From Subdoligranulum variabile (lineage in GTDB: Bacteria > Bacillota > Clostridia > Oscillospirales > Ruminococcaceae): a DNA stretch of 64,000 nt. Shown piece by piece: positions 8,191 through 16,632 of this stretch. The translations under genes and the position numbers were made by a program. Positions within the stretch are counted from its first letter, which is position 1. Each line of letters begins with the position of its first letter. The DNA lies in NCBI GenBank assembly GCA_004554775.1, contig SFKI01000004.1, positions 124,001 to 188,000 on the forward strand. The letters run 5' to 3'. Under the pieces are notes generated by a model. It made no database searches. It was not told the DNA's origin and saw only the letters and a list, made by a program, of their open reading frames with translations.

Positions 8191-9366
8191 TTACACCTTC
8201 ACCCCAGCTGCCAGCAATTCTACAAACTGCTTGGCTACGCGGGGGCTGCGGCCGCCGGCGCGCAGGGCAAACGCCTGGCCCTTGATGAACAGCTGGTCGC
8301 TGGGCATCTGCACGCCGTACTGCTTGGCAAGCTCCAGCAAAATGGCATCGTAGCGGTCCTTGTCCGGCTGCTGGAACGTCACCGTCAGGCCGAACCGCGC
8401 TGCCAGGCTCATCAGCTCCTGGCGGGTATCGGCTGCATGCAGGTCGTCGCCATTGCGGTCGTTCATGCTTTCCTTAACCAGATGACGGCGGTTGCTGGTG
8501 GCGTAGACCGCTACATTGTGGCTGCGCCCGCCGACGCTGCCCTCCAAGATCGCTTTCAGCGCGGCAAAGTTGTCGTCGTTGGCCGAGAAGCTCAGATCGT
8601 CGATGAACAAGATGAACTTCAGCGGGTTTTTCGCCAGCTCGTCCATCAGGGCGGGGATCTGGTACAGCTGGTTCTTCTTCACTTCGATCAGGCGTAGGCC
8701 GTCGGGTGCAAACTCGTTGGCAATGGCCTTGACCGTGCTCGATTTGCCCGTGCCGGCGTCGCCGTACAGCAGTACATTGTTGGTGGGCTTGCCATCCAGC
8801 AGGGCGCGGGTGTTGGCAATGACTTTTTCGCGCTCCCGCTCATAGCCGGGCAGTTCGCTCAGGCGCTGCGGATCAGGATAGCGCACCGGCACAAGGTGCC
8901 CGTCCTCGATGGTAAACACATGGTGGCGGGCAAACATGCCGTAACCCTTCTGGCCCATGGCCGCGCGGCGCGCCTGGTAGGCGGCTTTATAGTCTGCCTC
9001 GGGGGTCGTCTCCCAGCGCGGCAGAAAGGCCGGGGCCTCGGGGCACAGGTCGTCCAGCGCAGCGGTGCCCAGCTGCTGCAAAAATTCCAGTTCGTTTTCC
9101 AGCGTCTTTTCCAGCACCGGCCCGGCGTCCCCGCCGGCGGCGGTGCGCAGGCAGAGGTTTTCATCCTCCAGCACGGCATCCAGCAGAACCTCAGTCCAGT
9201 TGGTGCCCTGCAAAAAGAGGGTGCTTTCAAACGCAGCCACCGCGCCGGTCAGATCGGCAGCATCTGCTGCCAGAGCGGTGCGCAGGGCCGCGAACGGCGC
9301 GGCAGAAAGCAGGCCGCGGAATACGACCAGCCCGTCCACACGGGCGGCCCAATCTTTACGTTGCAT
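8191..9366 (-). CDS. AAA+ ATPase of the DUF815 family
   Basis: A 391-residue predicted cytoplasmic ATPase. The C-terminal half is a single AAA+ module with Walker A GDAGTGKSS, Walker B FILFIDDLSF and a sensor region YATSNRRHLVKE; the N-terminal half (about 1-150) is an unnamed helical domain with no recognisable motif. DUF815 proteins are widespread in Firmicutes and Proteobacteria, have no assigned biochemical role I can name, and are usually annotated as ATP-binding proteins. It is convergent with ilvA and divergent from ilvB. AAGGATG precedes the ATG. Family call is firm; function is open. Confidence 0.85.
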   Translation of the reverse strand: MQRKDWAARVDGLVVFRGLLSAAPFAALRTALAADAADLTGAVAAFESTLFLQGTNWTEVLLDAVLEDENLCLRTAAGGDAGPVLEKTLENELEFLQQLGTAALDDLCPEAPAFLPRWETTPEADYKAAYQARRAAMGQKGYGMFARHHVFTIEDGHLVPVRYPDPQRLSELPGYEREREKVIANTRALLDGKPTNNVLLYGDAGTGKSSTVKAIANEFAPDGLRLIEVKKNQLYQIPALMDELAKNPLKFILFIDDLSFSANDDNFAALKAILEGSVGGRSHNVAVYATSNRRHLVKESMNDRNGDDLHAADTRQELMSLAARFGLTVTFQQPDKDRYDAILLELAKQYGVQMPSDQLFIKGQAFALRAGGRSPRVAKQFVELLAAGVKV

Positions 9367-9405
9367 AATATTTTATCATCCTTTTCCAAAGAGACTTACA
9401 CACTC

Positions 9406-9434
9406 AGTATAAACGTCACCGCAAAAAGTTGCAA
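9406..9434 (-). promoter_or_regulatory. Promoter of the DUF815 gene
   Basis: Minus strand TTGCAA (9434-9429), 17-base spacer, TATACT (9411-9406), 40 bases before the start codon. Confidence 0.55.
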
Positions 9435-9451
9435 GATTTCCACAAAAAAAC

Positions 9452-9480
9452 TTGACAACCCCGGAAAAGTGCGGTATAGT
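9452..9480 (+). promoter_or_regulatory. Promoter of the ilvB T-box operon
   Basis: Perfect TTGACA (9452-9457), 17-base spacer, TATAGT (9475-9480), directly before the T-box leader. Confidence 0.8.
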
Positions 9481-9487
9481 TTAACAC

Positions 9488-9763
9488 AAACCGAAATGCT
9501 TGGATGGGAAGTTAGTAACAGACACGCCCCCTACAGAGAACTGCCGGTCGGTGCAAGGCAGAAGGGAGAGCAGGCTGCGAACTGATCCCGGAGCAGATCA
9601 CCCGAACGAGAACTATTAGGGCGATACGGGCGCACCCGTTACAGTGCCGGGCTTTGTTGGAAGCCCATGAGGTGGGGGCAAACGCTCCAAAAAGAGTGGT
9701 ACCGCAGAGCGCTGATTCACAGCCTTTGTCTCTTTGGACGAAAGAGGCAAAGGCTGTTTTTTT
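9488..9763 (+). ncRNA. T-box leader of ilvBNCD, probably isoleucine-specific
   Basis: The leader has the parts of a T-box riboswitch, which senses uncharged tRNA. Stem I contains GGAAGTTAGTAACAG near its base and an AGAGA...GGTCGGTGCAAG apical region. GCGAACTGATCCCGGAG forms the specifier side; ATC at 9585-9587 is the likely specifier, an isoleucine codon that suits the operon. The T-box bulge sequence AGAGTGGTACCGC lies at 9692-9705. The terminator arms 9720-9756 (stem with CAGCCTTTG / CAAAGGCTG outer part) are followed by seven T's. The specifier reading is inferred by position relative to GAA and GAG; CTG (leucine) directly before it is the alternative. Confidence 0.92.
9720..9763 (+). terminator. 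T-box terminator before ilvB
   Basis: Outer stem CAGCCTTTG / CAAAGGCTG, inner stem CTCTTT / AAAGAG separated by one mismatch, loop GGACG, then T7. It is the off-state of the T-box switch. Confidence 0.9.
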
Positions 9764-9798
9764 ATCCCTTTAGGGAAGTGCAGGAAGGAGCAAGCACG

Positions 9799-11463
9799 AT
9801 GAAATTGACCGGTTCGCAGATCTTCGTCGAAGTTTTGGTCGAGCAGGGCGTCGACACTCTGTTCGGGTATCCCGGCGGCGCGGTCCTGAATCTTTACGAT
9901 GAGCTGTACAAAAATTCTGACCGCATCCGCCATGTGCTGACCGCCCACGAGCAGGGCGCGTCCCACGCGGCCGATGGTTACGCCCGCGCCACGGGCCGTA
10001 CCGGCGTGGTGCTGGCTACCAGCGGCCCGGGTGCCACCAACCTGGTCACGGGCATTGCTACCGCTTACATGGACAGCGTGCCGATGGTCGCCTTTACCGG
10101 CAACGTGGCCACCACCCTGCTGGGCAAGGACTCCTTCCAGGAAGCCTACATCGAGGGTATCACGATGCCCATTACCAAGCATAACTACACGGTGCGCCGG
10201 GTCGAGGACCTCGCCGACACGATGCGCGCGGCGTTCCGCATTGCGCAGTCCGGCCGCAAGGGCCCCGTACTGGTGGACATCCCCAAGGATGTGACCGCCG
10301 CAGTCTGCGAGTTCACCCCCAAGGAGCCGGAGCTGATCCGCACCGTTACCTCTTATAATGAAACGGACGTGGAAAAGGCCGCCGAGATGATCAACGAGGC
10401 CAAGCGCCCAATCGTCTACTTCGGCGGCGGCGTCCGCAGCGCGGCAGGCTGCCAGCCGCTGCGCGATCTGCTGATCAAGGCCGACATCCCTGCCACCTAC
10501 ACCCTGATGGCCGCCGGTGTGCTGAGCTACGGCGAGGAGCATAACCTCGGCCTGCTGGGCATGCACGGCTGCTACACCGCCAACAAGGCCATCGACGAAG
10601 CCGACCTGGTCATCGCCGTAGGCACCCGCTTCAGCGACCGCGTGGCGCTGAACCCTGACGCGTTTGCCAAGCGTGCCAAGATCATCCAGATCGACATCGA
10701 CCCCAGCGAACTGGGCAAGAATGTGGATATAGACCTGAGCCTGAACGGTGACGCCAGCTATGTGCTGCAAGCCATCCTGCCCCACGTCAAACCAACGAAG
10801 CACACTGACTGGATGGACCAGATCCACGCCTGGCAGGCCACTGACTACAAGCCCACCGACAGCGATACCGAGCTGAAACCACACCAGATCATCAACGAGA
10901 TCTGCGAGCAGGCTGGCCCCGAGGCTGTCTATGTTACCGACGTAGGCCAGCACCAGATGTGGGCTGCGCAGTATCTGCACCACACCAAGTCCCGCGGCTT
11001 TTTGACCAGCGGCGGCCTGGGCACGATGGGCTTCGGCTACGGTGCCGCCATTGGCGCACAGATGGCCCTGGGCCGCAACGCCCGCGTCGTCATGCTGACC
11101 GGCGACGGCTCCTTCCACATGAACCTCAACGAAGGCTGCACGGCTGTCAGCTACGATCTGCCGATCATCACCGTCATCTTTAACAACCAGGTGCTGGGCA
11201 TGGTCCGCCAGTGGCAGACGACGTTCTACGAGAAGCGCTACTCCGACACCGACCCCCACCGTAAGACCGACTTCGTCAAGCTGGCCGAGGCGTTCGGTGC
11301 CAAGGGCTACCGTGCCACCACCCCCGCTGAGTTCAAGGCCGCACTTGCCGACGCGATGAAACAGCACGGTCCCAGCTGGATCGACTGCCGCATCGGCAAG
11401 GACGAAAAAGTGCTGCCCATGATCCCCGGCGGCGGCACGATCGACGATATCATCATGGAATGA
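9799..11463 (+). CDS. ilvB: Acetolactate synthase, large (catalytic) subunit
   Basis: This thiamine-diphosphate enzyme condenses two pyruvates to acetolactate, or pyruvate with 2-oxobutanoate to acetohydroxybutanoate. The 554-residue protein has the three family domains: N-terminal ThDP Pyr domain with FGYPGGAVLNLYDEL and the catalytic Glu in LTAHEQGASHAADGYAR, central FAD-binding-like domain, and C-terminal ThDP PP domain with GDGSFHMNLNE and its metal ligands. The ATG at 9799 is chosen because GAAGGAG precedes it and it gives the usual N-terminus; the upstream open frame lies in the T-box terminator. ilvN follows after 11 bases. Confidence 0.96.
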   Translation: MKLTGSQIFVEVLVEQGVDTLFGYPGGAVLNLYDELYKNSDRIRHVLTAHEQGASHAADGYARATGRTGVVLATSGPGATNLVTGIATAYMDSVPMVAFTGNVATTLLGKDSFQEAYIEGITMPITKHNYTVRRVEDLADTMRAAFRIAQSGRKGPVLVDIPKDVTAAVCEFTPKEPELIRTVTSYNETDVEKAAEMINEAKRPIVYFGGGVRSAAGCQPLRDLLIKADIPATYTLMAAGVLSYGEEHNLGLLGMHGCYTANKAIDEADLVIAVGTRFSDRVALNPDAFAKRAKIIQIDIDPSELGKNVDIDLSLNGDASYVLQAILPHVKPTKHTDWMDQIHAWQATDYKPTDSDTELKPHQIINEICEQAGPEAVYVTDVGQHQMWAAQYLHHTKSRGFLTSGGLGTMGFGYGAAIGAQMALGRNARVVMLTGDGSFHMNLNEGCTAVSYDLPIITVIFNNQVLGMVRQWQTTFYEKRYSDTDPHRKTDFVKLAEAFGAKGYRATTPAEFKAALADAMKQHGPSWIDCRIGKDEKVLPMIPGGGTIDDIIME

Positions 11464-11474
11464 GGTGAGCCGAC

Positions 11475-12056
11475 ATGGAACATACACAAAACCCTAACAA
11501 CCAGCGCCGGGTCATCAGCCTGCTGGTGGATAACAGCAACGGCGTTCTGGCCCGCGTGGCCAGCCTTTTCTGCCGCCGCGGCTTCAACATTGACAGTCTG
11601 ACGGTCTCGGCTACCAATGACCCCTCCATCAGCCGCATTACGGTCACGCTGCGCGGCAGCGAGCAGGCGCTGAGCCAGCTGATCTTGCAGACCGAGCGGC
11701 TCGAAGTCACCCGCCAGGTCTTTGAACTGGATCCCGAAAAGAGCTTGCAGCGCGAACTGCTGCTGCTGAAAGTCGCCTGCGACAACCACAATCGCGCCGA
11801 ACTGCGGGAGATTTCCAGCATCTACAAGGCCAAGATCATCGACCTTTCGCCGGACAGCATGGTCTTTGAACTGACCGGCAAGCCCGATAAAATCGACGCG
11901 TTCCTGACCATGTTCAAGGGCTATGAGATTCTGGAGCTCTGCCGCACCGGTGTTACCGCCCTGGAGCGCGGCGGCAAGCACCAGCACATGCAAAAGCCTG
12001 CGCAGGAAGTCCGCGATGCGCAGCTGCCATTGCCCGGCACGCATTGCCCGCAGTGA
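11475..12056 (+). CDS. ilvN: Acetolactate synthase, small (regulatory) subunit
   Basis: IlvN binds IlvB, raises its activity and confers feedback inhibition by branched-chain amino acids. The N-terminal ACT domain is clear (VISLLVDNSNGVLARVASLF, then RRGFNIDSLTV), followed by the ALS small-subunit C-terminal domain (about 85-165). The 193-residue length exceeds the usual 160-170 because of a C-terminal tail rich in Q, P and H after ERGGKHQHM; that tail is probably not conserved. GAGGTGAG precedes the ATG, 11 bases after ilvB, so the two are translated from one message. Confidence 0.94.
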   Translation: MEHTQNPNNQRRVISLLVDNSNGVLARVASLFCRRGFNIDSLTVSATNDPSISRITVTLRGSEQALSQLILQTERLEVTRQVFELDPEKSLQRELLLLKVACDNHNRAELREISSIYKAKIIDLSPDSMVFELTGKPDKIDAFLTMFKGYEILELCRTGVTALERGGKHQHMQKPAQEVRDAQLPLPGTHCPQ

Positions 12057-12080
12057 CGACAAAAAAGTAAGCAGCCTACT

Positions 12081-12128
12081 GCAGGGGCGAGCATTGATCG
12101 CCCGCGGGCGGCCAAGGACCGCCCCTAC
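12081..12128 (+). repeat. GTAGGGGCG repeat, compact two-hairpin form
   Basis: GGGCGAGC..GATCGCCC and GGGCGG..CCGCCC hairpins sit back to back, bounded by GCAGGGGC and GCCCCTAC. It lies between ilvN and ilvC, inside the operon; the remaining 60 bases up to ilvC are AT-rich with no gene. Confidence 0.75.
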
Positions 12129-12194
12129 ACAAATTCGTTCCCCAATTTAAATTTTAAATATAAAAATTCAACATTAAAAAAGGAGACACCCATC

Positions 12195-13214
12195 ATGGCT
12201 ATCAACAAGTACTACGATTCCGACTGCAACCTCGGCGTTCTCGACGGCAAGACGGTTGCCGTTATCGGCTTTGGCTCTCAGGGCCACGCCCACTCCGAAA
12301 ACCTGGCCGAAAGCGGCGTCAACGTCGTCGTCGGCCTGCGCAAAGGCTCTGCCCACTGGGAGAAGGCTTCCGAGTTCGCTGCCACCCATGAGAACTTCAA
12401 GGTCATGGAAGTTGAGGACGCTGCCAAGGCTGGCGACATCGTCATGATGCTGGTTCCCGATGAGCTGTGCGCCGACATCTACAACACCCAGGTTGCCCCC
12501 TACATGACCGAGGGCAAGGCCCTGGCCTTTGCTCACGGCTTCAACATCCACTTCAAGACCATCACCCCGCCGAAGAACGTCGACGTCATCATGATTGCCC
12601 CCAAGGGCCCCGGCCACATCGTCCGCCGCCTGTACACCGAGGGCGAGGGCTGCCCGTCCTTGATCTGCGTTGAGCAGGACTACACCGGCAAGGCCAAGGA
12701 AATTGCCCTGGCCTACGCTTCCGGCATCGGCGCTGGCCGCGCAGGCATCCTCGAGACTACCTTCCGTGAGGAGACCGAGACCGACCTGTTCGGTGAGCAG
12801 GCAGTCCTCTGCGGCGGCGTCTGCGAGCTGATCCATGCTGGCTTCGACACCTTGGTCGAGGCTGGTTACGCCCCCGAAATGGCTTACTTTGAGACCTGCC
12901 ACGAGATGAAGCTGATCGTTGACCTGATCAACGAGGGCGGCTTCTCCAAGATGCGCTACTCCATCTCCAACACCGCCGAGTACGGCGACTACCGCACCGG
13001 CAAACGCCTGATCACCGAGGACACCCGCAAGGAGATGAAGCAGGTCCTGAAAGAAATCCAGGACGGCACCTTTGCTTCTGAGTTCCTGACCGAGATGAGC
13101 CCCAAGGGCGGCCGCAAGACCCACTTCCTGGCCCAGCGCCGCATCGCTGCCGAGCACCCCATCGAGAAGGTCGGTGCCGAGCTGCGCAAGATGATGAGCT
13201 GGCTGAAGAAGTAA
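12195..13214 (+). CDS. ilvC: Ketol-acid reductoisomerase
   Basis: IlvC isomerises and reduces acetolactate or acetohydroxybutanoate to the dihydroxy acids, with Mg2+ and NADPH. At 339 residues it is the short class I form. The N-terminal Rossmann domain has GFGSQGHAHSENL and the cofactor loop VVVGLRKGSAHWEKA; the C-terminal knotted domain has the acidic metal ligands in EETETDLFGEQ and CHEMKLIVDLI. AAAAAGGAG precedes the ATG. The NADPH preference is assumed from the basic loop residue, not proven. It is third in the ilvBNCD run, separated from ilvN by a repeat element. Confidence 0.96.
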   Translation: MAINKYYDSDCNLGVLDGKTVAVIGFGSQGHAHSENLAESGVNVVVGLRKGSAHWEKASEFAATHENFKVMEVEDAAKAGDIVMMLVPDELCADIYNTQVAPYMTEGKALAFAHGFNIHFKTITPPKNVDVIMIAPKGPGHIVRRLYTEGEGCPSLICVEQDYTGKAKEIALAYASGIGAGRAGILETTFREETETDLFGEQAVLCGGVCELIHAGFDTLVEAGYAPEMAYFETCHEMKLIVDLINEGGFSKMRYSISNTAEYGDYRTGKRLITEDTRKEMKQVLKEIQDGTFASEFLTEMSPKGGRKTHFLAQRRIAAEHPIEKVGAELRKMMSWLKK

Positions 13215-13242
13215 TAAACAAGCAGAACTTAACCCTATGGCC

Positions 13243-13410
13243 CCCTCTGGGAGGGGGCTCCGCCCGCAGGCGGTGGGGGAGAAAAACACATCCAAACCAG
13301 AAACTTTGGATATTGATAAGGCTCTCTCCCTCCGCCCCTTCGGAGCACCGCTCCCCCTCTGGCGCTTCACGCCACCTCCCCCGTATCGGGGGAGTCTGTC
13401 TCCCAGAGGG
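13243..13410 (+). repeat. MITE-like inverted-repeat element between ilvC and ilvD
   Basis: A GC-rich 168-bp segment bounded by CCCTCTGGGAG (13243-13253) and its inverse CTCCCAGAGGG (13400-13410), with further internal GC-rich hairpins such as CTCCCCC..GGGGGAG near 13374-13394. It encodes no protein. It lies inside the ilv operon and could dampen ilvD expression. Confidence 0.7.
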
Positions 13411-13442
13411 AGGCTTTATTTTACAAAAACGGAGAGAATAAA

Positions 13443-15101
13443 ATGAACAGCGATAACGTCAAAAAAGGCCCTGAACGGGCACCGAACCGCAGCCTGTTCT
13501 ATGCCCTGGGCTACACGCCCGAGGAATTGGATCGCCCACTGATCGGCGTGGTCTCCGCCTACAGCGAGATCGTGCCTGGCCATATGAACCTGGACAAGTT
13601 GGCCCAGGCTGTCAAGGACGGCGTGCGCATGGCAGGCGGCACCCCGATTCTGATCCCTGCCATCGGCGTGTGCGACGGCATCGCTATGGGCCACGTGGGC
13701 ATGAAATATTCCCTGGCCAGCCGTGAGCTGATCTGCGACAGTGTCGAGACCATGTACATGGCCCACCAGCTGGACGGCCTGGTGCTGGTGCCCAACTGCG
13801 ATAAGATCGTGCCCGGTATGGTCATGGCGGCGGTGCGCATGGACGTGCCCGCCATCGTCTGCTCGGGCGGCCCCATGCTGGCAGGCCGTTACGGCGGCGA
13901 GGAAGTCAGCCTGTCCAAAATGTTCGAAGCCGTCGGTGCCTACAAGGCCGGGCTCATCAACGACGAACAGCTCGAGGACTGCACCTGCAACTGCTGCCCC
14001 GGCTGCGGCTCCTGCTCGGGCATGTACACTGCCAACAGCATGAACTGCCTGTGCGAAGCCATCGGCATTGCGCTGCCCGGCAACGGCACCGTTCCGGCGG
14101 TCTACTCCAAGCGTTTGCAGCTGGCCAAGCACGCTGGCATGGCCATTATGGATTTGGTCAAGCGCGGCGTCACTGCCCGCCAGATTATCAACGAGCGCTC
14201 CATTCGCAACGCCCTGACCTGCGATATGGCGCTGGGCTGCTCCACCAACACAGTGCTGCATCTGCTGGCCATCGCGCAGGAGGCGGGCTGCCCCATTGAC
14301 CTGAACCTCTTCAATGAGATCAGCGCCAAAACGCCCAACCTGTGCCATCTGGCCCCGGCGGGCCCTACCCATATGCCCGACCTGTACGAAGCAGGCGGCA
14401 TCCCGGCCGTGCAGGCCGAGCTGGCCAAGGCCGACCTGCTTGACCTTGAGGTGCCTACCGTCACCGGCAAGACCCTGGGCGAGAACATCGCAGGTGCGCG
14501 TATTCTCAATGACAAAGCCATCCGCTCCATCGACAACCCCTACTCCAAGACCGGCGGCTTGCAGATTTTGTGGGGCAACATTGCCCCGGACGGCTGCGTA
14601 GTCAAGCGCAGCGCTGTTGCGCCCGAAATGCAGGTGCACAGCGGCCCGGCCCGCGTCTTTGACAGCGAGGATACGGCCATTGCCGCCATCTATGCGGGCG
14701 ATATCCACCCCGGCGACGTGGTGGTCATCCGTTACGAGGGCCCCAAGGGTGGCCCCGGCATGCGTGAGATGCTCAACCCCACCAGCGCGCTGGCGGGCAT
14801 GAAGCTGGACACCACCGTGGCACTTATCACGGACGGCCGTTTCTCGGGTGCGTCCCGCGGTGCGGCCATCGGCCATGTCAGCCCCGAAGCTGCGTCCGGC
14901 GGGCCTATTGGCTTGGTTAAAGAGGGCGACACCATCGAGATCGATATCCCGAATGCGTCCATTCATCTGGCCGTCAGCGACGAGGAACTTGCCGCCCGCA
15001 AGGCCGTCTACGTCCAGCCCGAGCCGAACATCAAAACCGGCTGGCTGGCCCGGTACGCCCGCCTTGTTACCAGTGCCAACTTGGGTGCTGTGCTGAAATA
15101 A
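13443..15101 (+). CDS. ilvD: Dihydroxy-acid dehydratase
   Basis: IlvD removes water from the dihydroxy acids to give the 2-oxo acid precursors of valine, leucine and isoleucine. The 552-residue protein shows the Fe-S ligand cysteines of the IlvD/Edd family in GVCDGIAMGH, VPNCDKIVPGM and CCPGCGSCSGMYTANSM, and the C-terminal GRFSGASRGAAIGHVSPEA motif with the catalytic serine region. The cluster makes the enzyme oxygen sensitive, in keeping with an anaerobe. GGAGAG precedes the ATG. It is the last gene of the ilvBNCD run and ends at a strong terminator. Confidence 0.96.
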   Translation: MNSDNVKKGPERAPNRSLFYALGYTPEELDRPLIGVVSAYSEIVPGHMNLDKLAQAVKDGVRMAGGTPILIPAIGVCDGIAMGHVGMKYSLASRELICDSVETMYMAHQLDGLVLVPNCDKIVPGMVMAAVRMDVPAIVCSGGPMLAGRYGGEEVSLSKMFEAVGAYKAGLINDEQLEDCTCNCCPGCGSCSGMYTANSMNCLCEAIGIALPGNGTVPAVYSKRLQLAKHAGMAIMDLVKRGVTARQIINERSIRNALTCDMALGCSTNTVLHLLAIAQEAGCPIDLNLFNEISAKTPNLCHLAPAGPTHMPDLYEAGGIPAVQAELAKADLLDLEVPTVTGKTLGENIAGARILNDKAIRSIDNPYSKTGGLQILWGNIAPDGCVVKRSAVAPEMQVHSGPARVFDSEDTAIAAIYAGDIHPGDVVVIRYEGPKGGPGMREMLNPTSALAGMKLDTTVALITDGRFSGASRGAAIGHVSPEAASGGPIGLVKEGDTIEIDIPNASIHLAVSDEELAARKAVYVQPEPNIKTGWLARYARLVTSANLGAVLK

Positions 15102-15115
15102 GCTTCTTCCTTTCT

Positions 15116-15147
15116 GGCCCTGCCCACCTTGCGGCAGGGCCTTTCTT
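15116..15147 (+). terminator. Rho-independent terminator of ilvBNCD
   Basis: Perfect 9-bp stem GGCCCTGCC / GGCAGGGCC with loop CACCTTGC, then TTTCTT. Confidence 0.88.
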
Positions 15148-15189
15148 GTATCTCGCCACTCGCCTGGCGAGTGGCGAGATACAAGAAAG
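15141..15189. repeat. 49-bp perfect palindrome
   Basis: Two perfectly complementary 24-base arms (15141-15164 and 15166-15189) flank a single central T at 15165. The left arm begins in the ilvD terminator tail (CTTTCTTGTATCTCGCC) and the right arm ends in the next hairpin (GGCGAGATACAAGAAAG). It joins the convergent ilvD and GNAT transcripts. Confidence 0.9.
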
Positions 15190-15210
15190 GCTCCCCTTGA
15201 GGGGAGCCTT
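15187..15210 (-). terminator. Terminator of the GNAT-end of the AT-rich islet
   Basis: Perfect 10-bp stem AAGGCTCCCC / GGGGAGCCTT with a 4-base loop. On the minus strand it is followed by TTTCTTG. Confidence 0.7.
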
Positions 15211-15228
15211 ATTTGTTGATTGCTTACC

Positions 15229-15681
15229 TCATCTAGGGATATACATCCTGCTCCTATCAGGCTCGCCGTCGCCCTGCACCATGCACAGAAATTCCCAACC
15301 GTATCGCTCGTAAAAACCTGTATGGTCCGTAACCAGATAAATCGGGGTGATCCCCTTGGATTTCATATCATCCACAACGATAGTAAGCAGCTGCCCCGCA
15401 ATGCCTTTGCAGCGGCAGGCTTCTTCCGTATATACCGCGCAGACGTTGGGGGCAAGGTCCTTTCGGTCGTGAAAGTCGTTTTCAATAACGCCCATGCCGC
15501 CAACGATTTTGTTGCCATCCAGGCAAAGATACCAACCGTATTCTGTTTCTCCGCTTAAATAGGCATCCATGCAATCCAGATACGCCTCGATTGGAACATT
15601 CCACTTACTATGGAACCATTCTGCGGCGGCTTGCTTCAATTCCGGGCGCTCCCGCAATTTGGTATAGGTATAGTTCTCCAT
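15229..15681 (-). CDS. GNAT-family N-acetyltransferase
   Basis: A 150-residue single-domain acetyltransferase of the GNAT fold. VGGMGVIENDF and VCAVYTEEACRCKGIAGQLL match strand beta-4 and the acetyl-CoA pyrophosphate-binding loop (R/Q-x-x-G-x-G/A), and YERYGWEFLCMV is the usual C-terminal segment. The substrate is not evident. It is last of three minus-strand genes that are more AT-rich than the flanking ilv and suf loci. A 14-base palindrome copy (15693-15706) sits 12 bases upstream of its start. The ribosome site is weak (AGAAGAG). Confidence 0.85.
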   Translation of the reverse strand: MENYTYTKLRERPELKQAAAEWFHSKWNVPIEAYLDCMDAYLSGETEYGWYLCLDGNKIVGGMGVIENDFHDRKDLAPNVCAVYTEEACRCKGIAGQLLTIVVDDMKSKGITPIYLVTDHTGFYERYGWEFLCMVQGDGEPDRSRMYIPR

Positions 15682-15692
15682 TTTTCTCTTCT

Positions 15693-15706
15693 ACAAACTG
15701 GAATTT
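15693..15706. repeat. Islet palindrome, copy A
   Basis: ACAAACTGGAATTT, overlapping the stop codon of the hydrolase and 12 bases before the GNAT start. Confidence 0.7.
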
Positions 15707-16307
15707 ATTTGGAAGATTTTATTATCCATTCATCAAGAAATTTCATTTGTTCATCCGTATGAAACCAATGCTCTCCATTTTTCATAATAGAAAGTGTTGA
15801 ATTAGTCCTCTGTGCAAATTCAAATATCGTTCCATAAGCGGTAAGATTATCTTTTTCACCATACAAAATGTGCGTTGGGATTTCCCATATAATAGGATTT
15901 TCTCTTGCATAGCAAAGATAATCCCATGAAAGGGTCTCTCCAAAGGTCGTCTGAATTTCTTTTTTCTCTTTGAGTTCATCCTCTGTAACATTTGCCCAAA
16001 TCATCATATCAGCAATAAGCCTTTCCATATCTACAACGGGCGAAATAAAATATGCTTTCTCTATTTGCTGATTTGATAAGGCATTGATAGCAAAATACGC
16101 TCCAATGCTATTGGCAATTACTTCAACAGTCTTGTAGTTTCTATAAATTGAATTAAAAAGTAATGGAAATTCTTCTTTTGCTTCCCATGGAAACTGTGCA
16201 GTATAGTCGAGACCAATCACATCACAATTACTAAAGAGCGGTTTGTAATGAATAGCTTCTTCAGCATTACCACCTTTTCCATGTATATAAATAACTGCTT
16301 TATCCAC
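15705..16307 (-). CDS. Alpha/beta hydrolase family protein
   Basis: A 200-residue predicted serine hydrolase. AVIYIHGKGGNAEEA resembles the oxyanion-loop HG region after the first strand, VEVIANSIGAYFAINAL has the nucleophile elbow (x-S-x-G, here NSIG), and ILYGEKDNLT and GEHWFHTDEQ supply the acid and the catalytic histidine. The substrate is unknown; the small size fits esterase- or thioesterase-like members. The GTG at 16307 is chosen because GGAGG precedes it; the frame stays open further upstream but that part covers a terminator hairpin. GC content is about 37%, far below the window average, indicating recent transfer. Confidence 0.78.
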   Translation of the reverse strand: MDKAVIYIHGKGGNAEEAIHYKPLFSNCDVIGLDYTAQFPWEAKEEFPLLFNSIYRNYKTVEVIANSIGAYFAINALSNQQIEKAYFISPVVDMERLIADMMIWANVTEDELKEKKEIQTTFGETLSWDYLCYARENPIIWEIPTHILYGEKDNLTAYGTIFEFAQRTNSTLSIMKNGEHWFHTDEQMKFLDEWIIKSSK

Positions 16308-16321
16308 AATAGTTATCCTCC

Positions 16322-16337
16322 ACAAATTCCGATTTGT
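16322..16337. repeat. Islet palindrome, copy B
   Basis: ACAAATTCCGATTTGT with 6-bp perfect arms, 15 bases before the hydrolase start. On the minus strand an extended -10 (TGGTATACT, 16358-16350) lies just upstream of it. Confidence 0.75.
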
Positions 16338-16398
16338 TGAACTAAGCCGAGTATACCACACTCTCCCATGAAAGAACAGGCAGATATAGCACAAAAGG

Positions 16399-16430
16399 CA
16401 GGATACCATCGCCATGATGATATCCTGCCT
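16399..16430 (-). terminator. Orphan terminator in the islet gap
   Basis: GGCAGGATA and TATCCTGCC pair, with CATC/GATG extending the stem; TTTTG follows on the minus strand. No intact gene precedes it on that strand, so it may be the relic of a lost gene. The 325-base gap 16308-16632 otherwise holds three palindrome copies and no supportable ORF. Confidence 0.6.
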
Positions 16431-16531
16431 TTGGTCGTTGCTGTTCGGGGTCAGCGTTCGGACATTTGTTGGACTTCGATAGTGCTCTTGTTGGAGAGCG
16501 TCTGCCCCAAACCCTGCTGGAACCGAGTACG

Positions 16532-16547
16532 GCAAATTGGAAATTGT
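16532..16547. repeat. Islet palindrome, copy C
   Basis: GCAAATTGGAAATTGT, an imperfect copy inside the gap between the EamA and hydrolase genes. Confidence 0.65.
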
Positions 16548-16595
16548 AAGTTTCTTTACTATCATATCTTTAAAACTTGTTTTGCTTTCGCATTA

Positions 16596-16611
16596 ACAAA
16601 TTGGAATTTGT
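16596..16611. repeat. Islet palindrome, copy D
   Basis: ACAAATTGGAATTTGT, the most symmetrical copy (7-bp arms, GG centre), 22 bases beyond the EamA stop. Confidence 0.75.
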
Positions 16612-16632
16612 CTATCTATCCAATAAATGGTT

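Noticed and set aside
12195..13214. Unusual cofactor preference of IlvC from the loop LRKGSAHWEKA
   Set aside because: The loop length and basic and serine residues fall within the normal range of NADPH enzymes; sequence alone does not support NADH use.
16532..16611. Canonical integron attC site formed by palindromes C and D
   Set aside because: The spacing could fit, but the RYYYAAC / GTTRRRY ends are not clear, the other copies are single, and no integron integrase is seen. Kept only as a cassette-like hypothesis.
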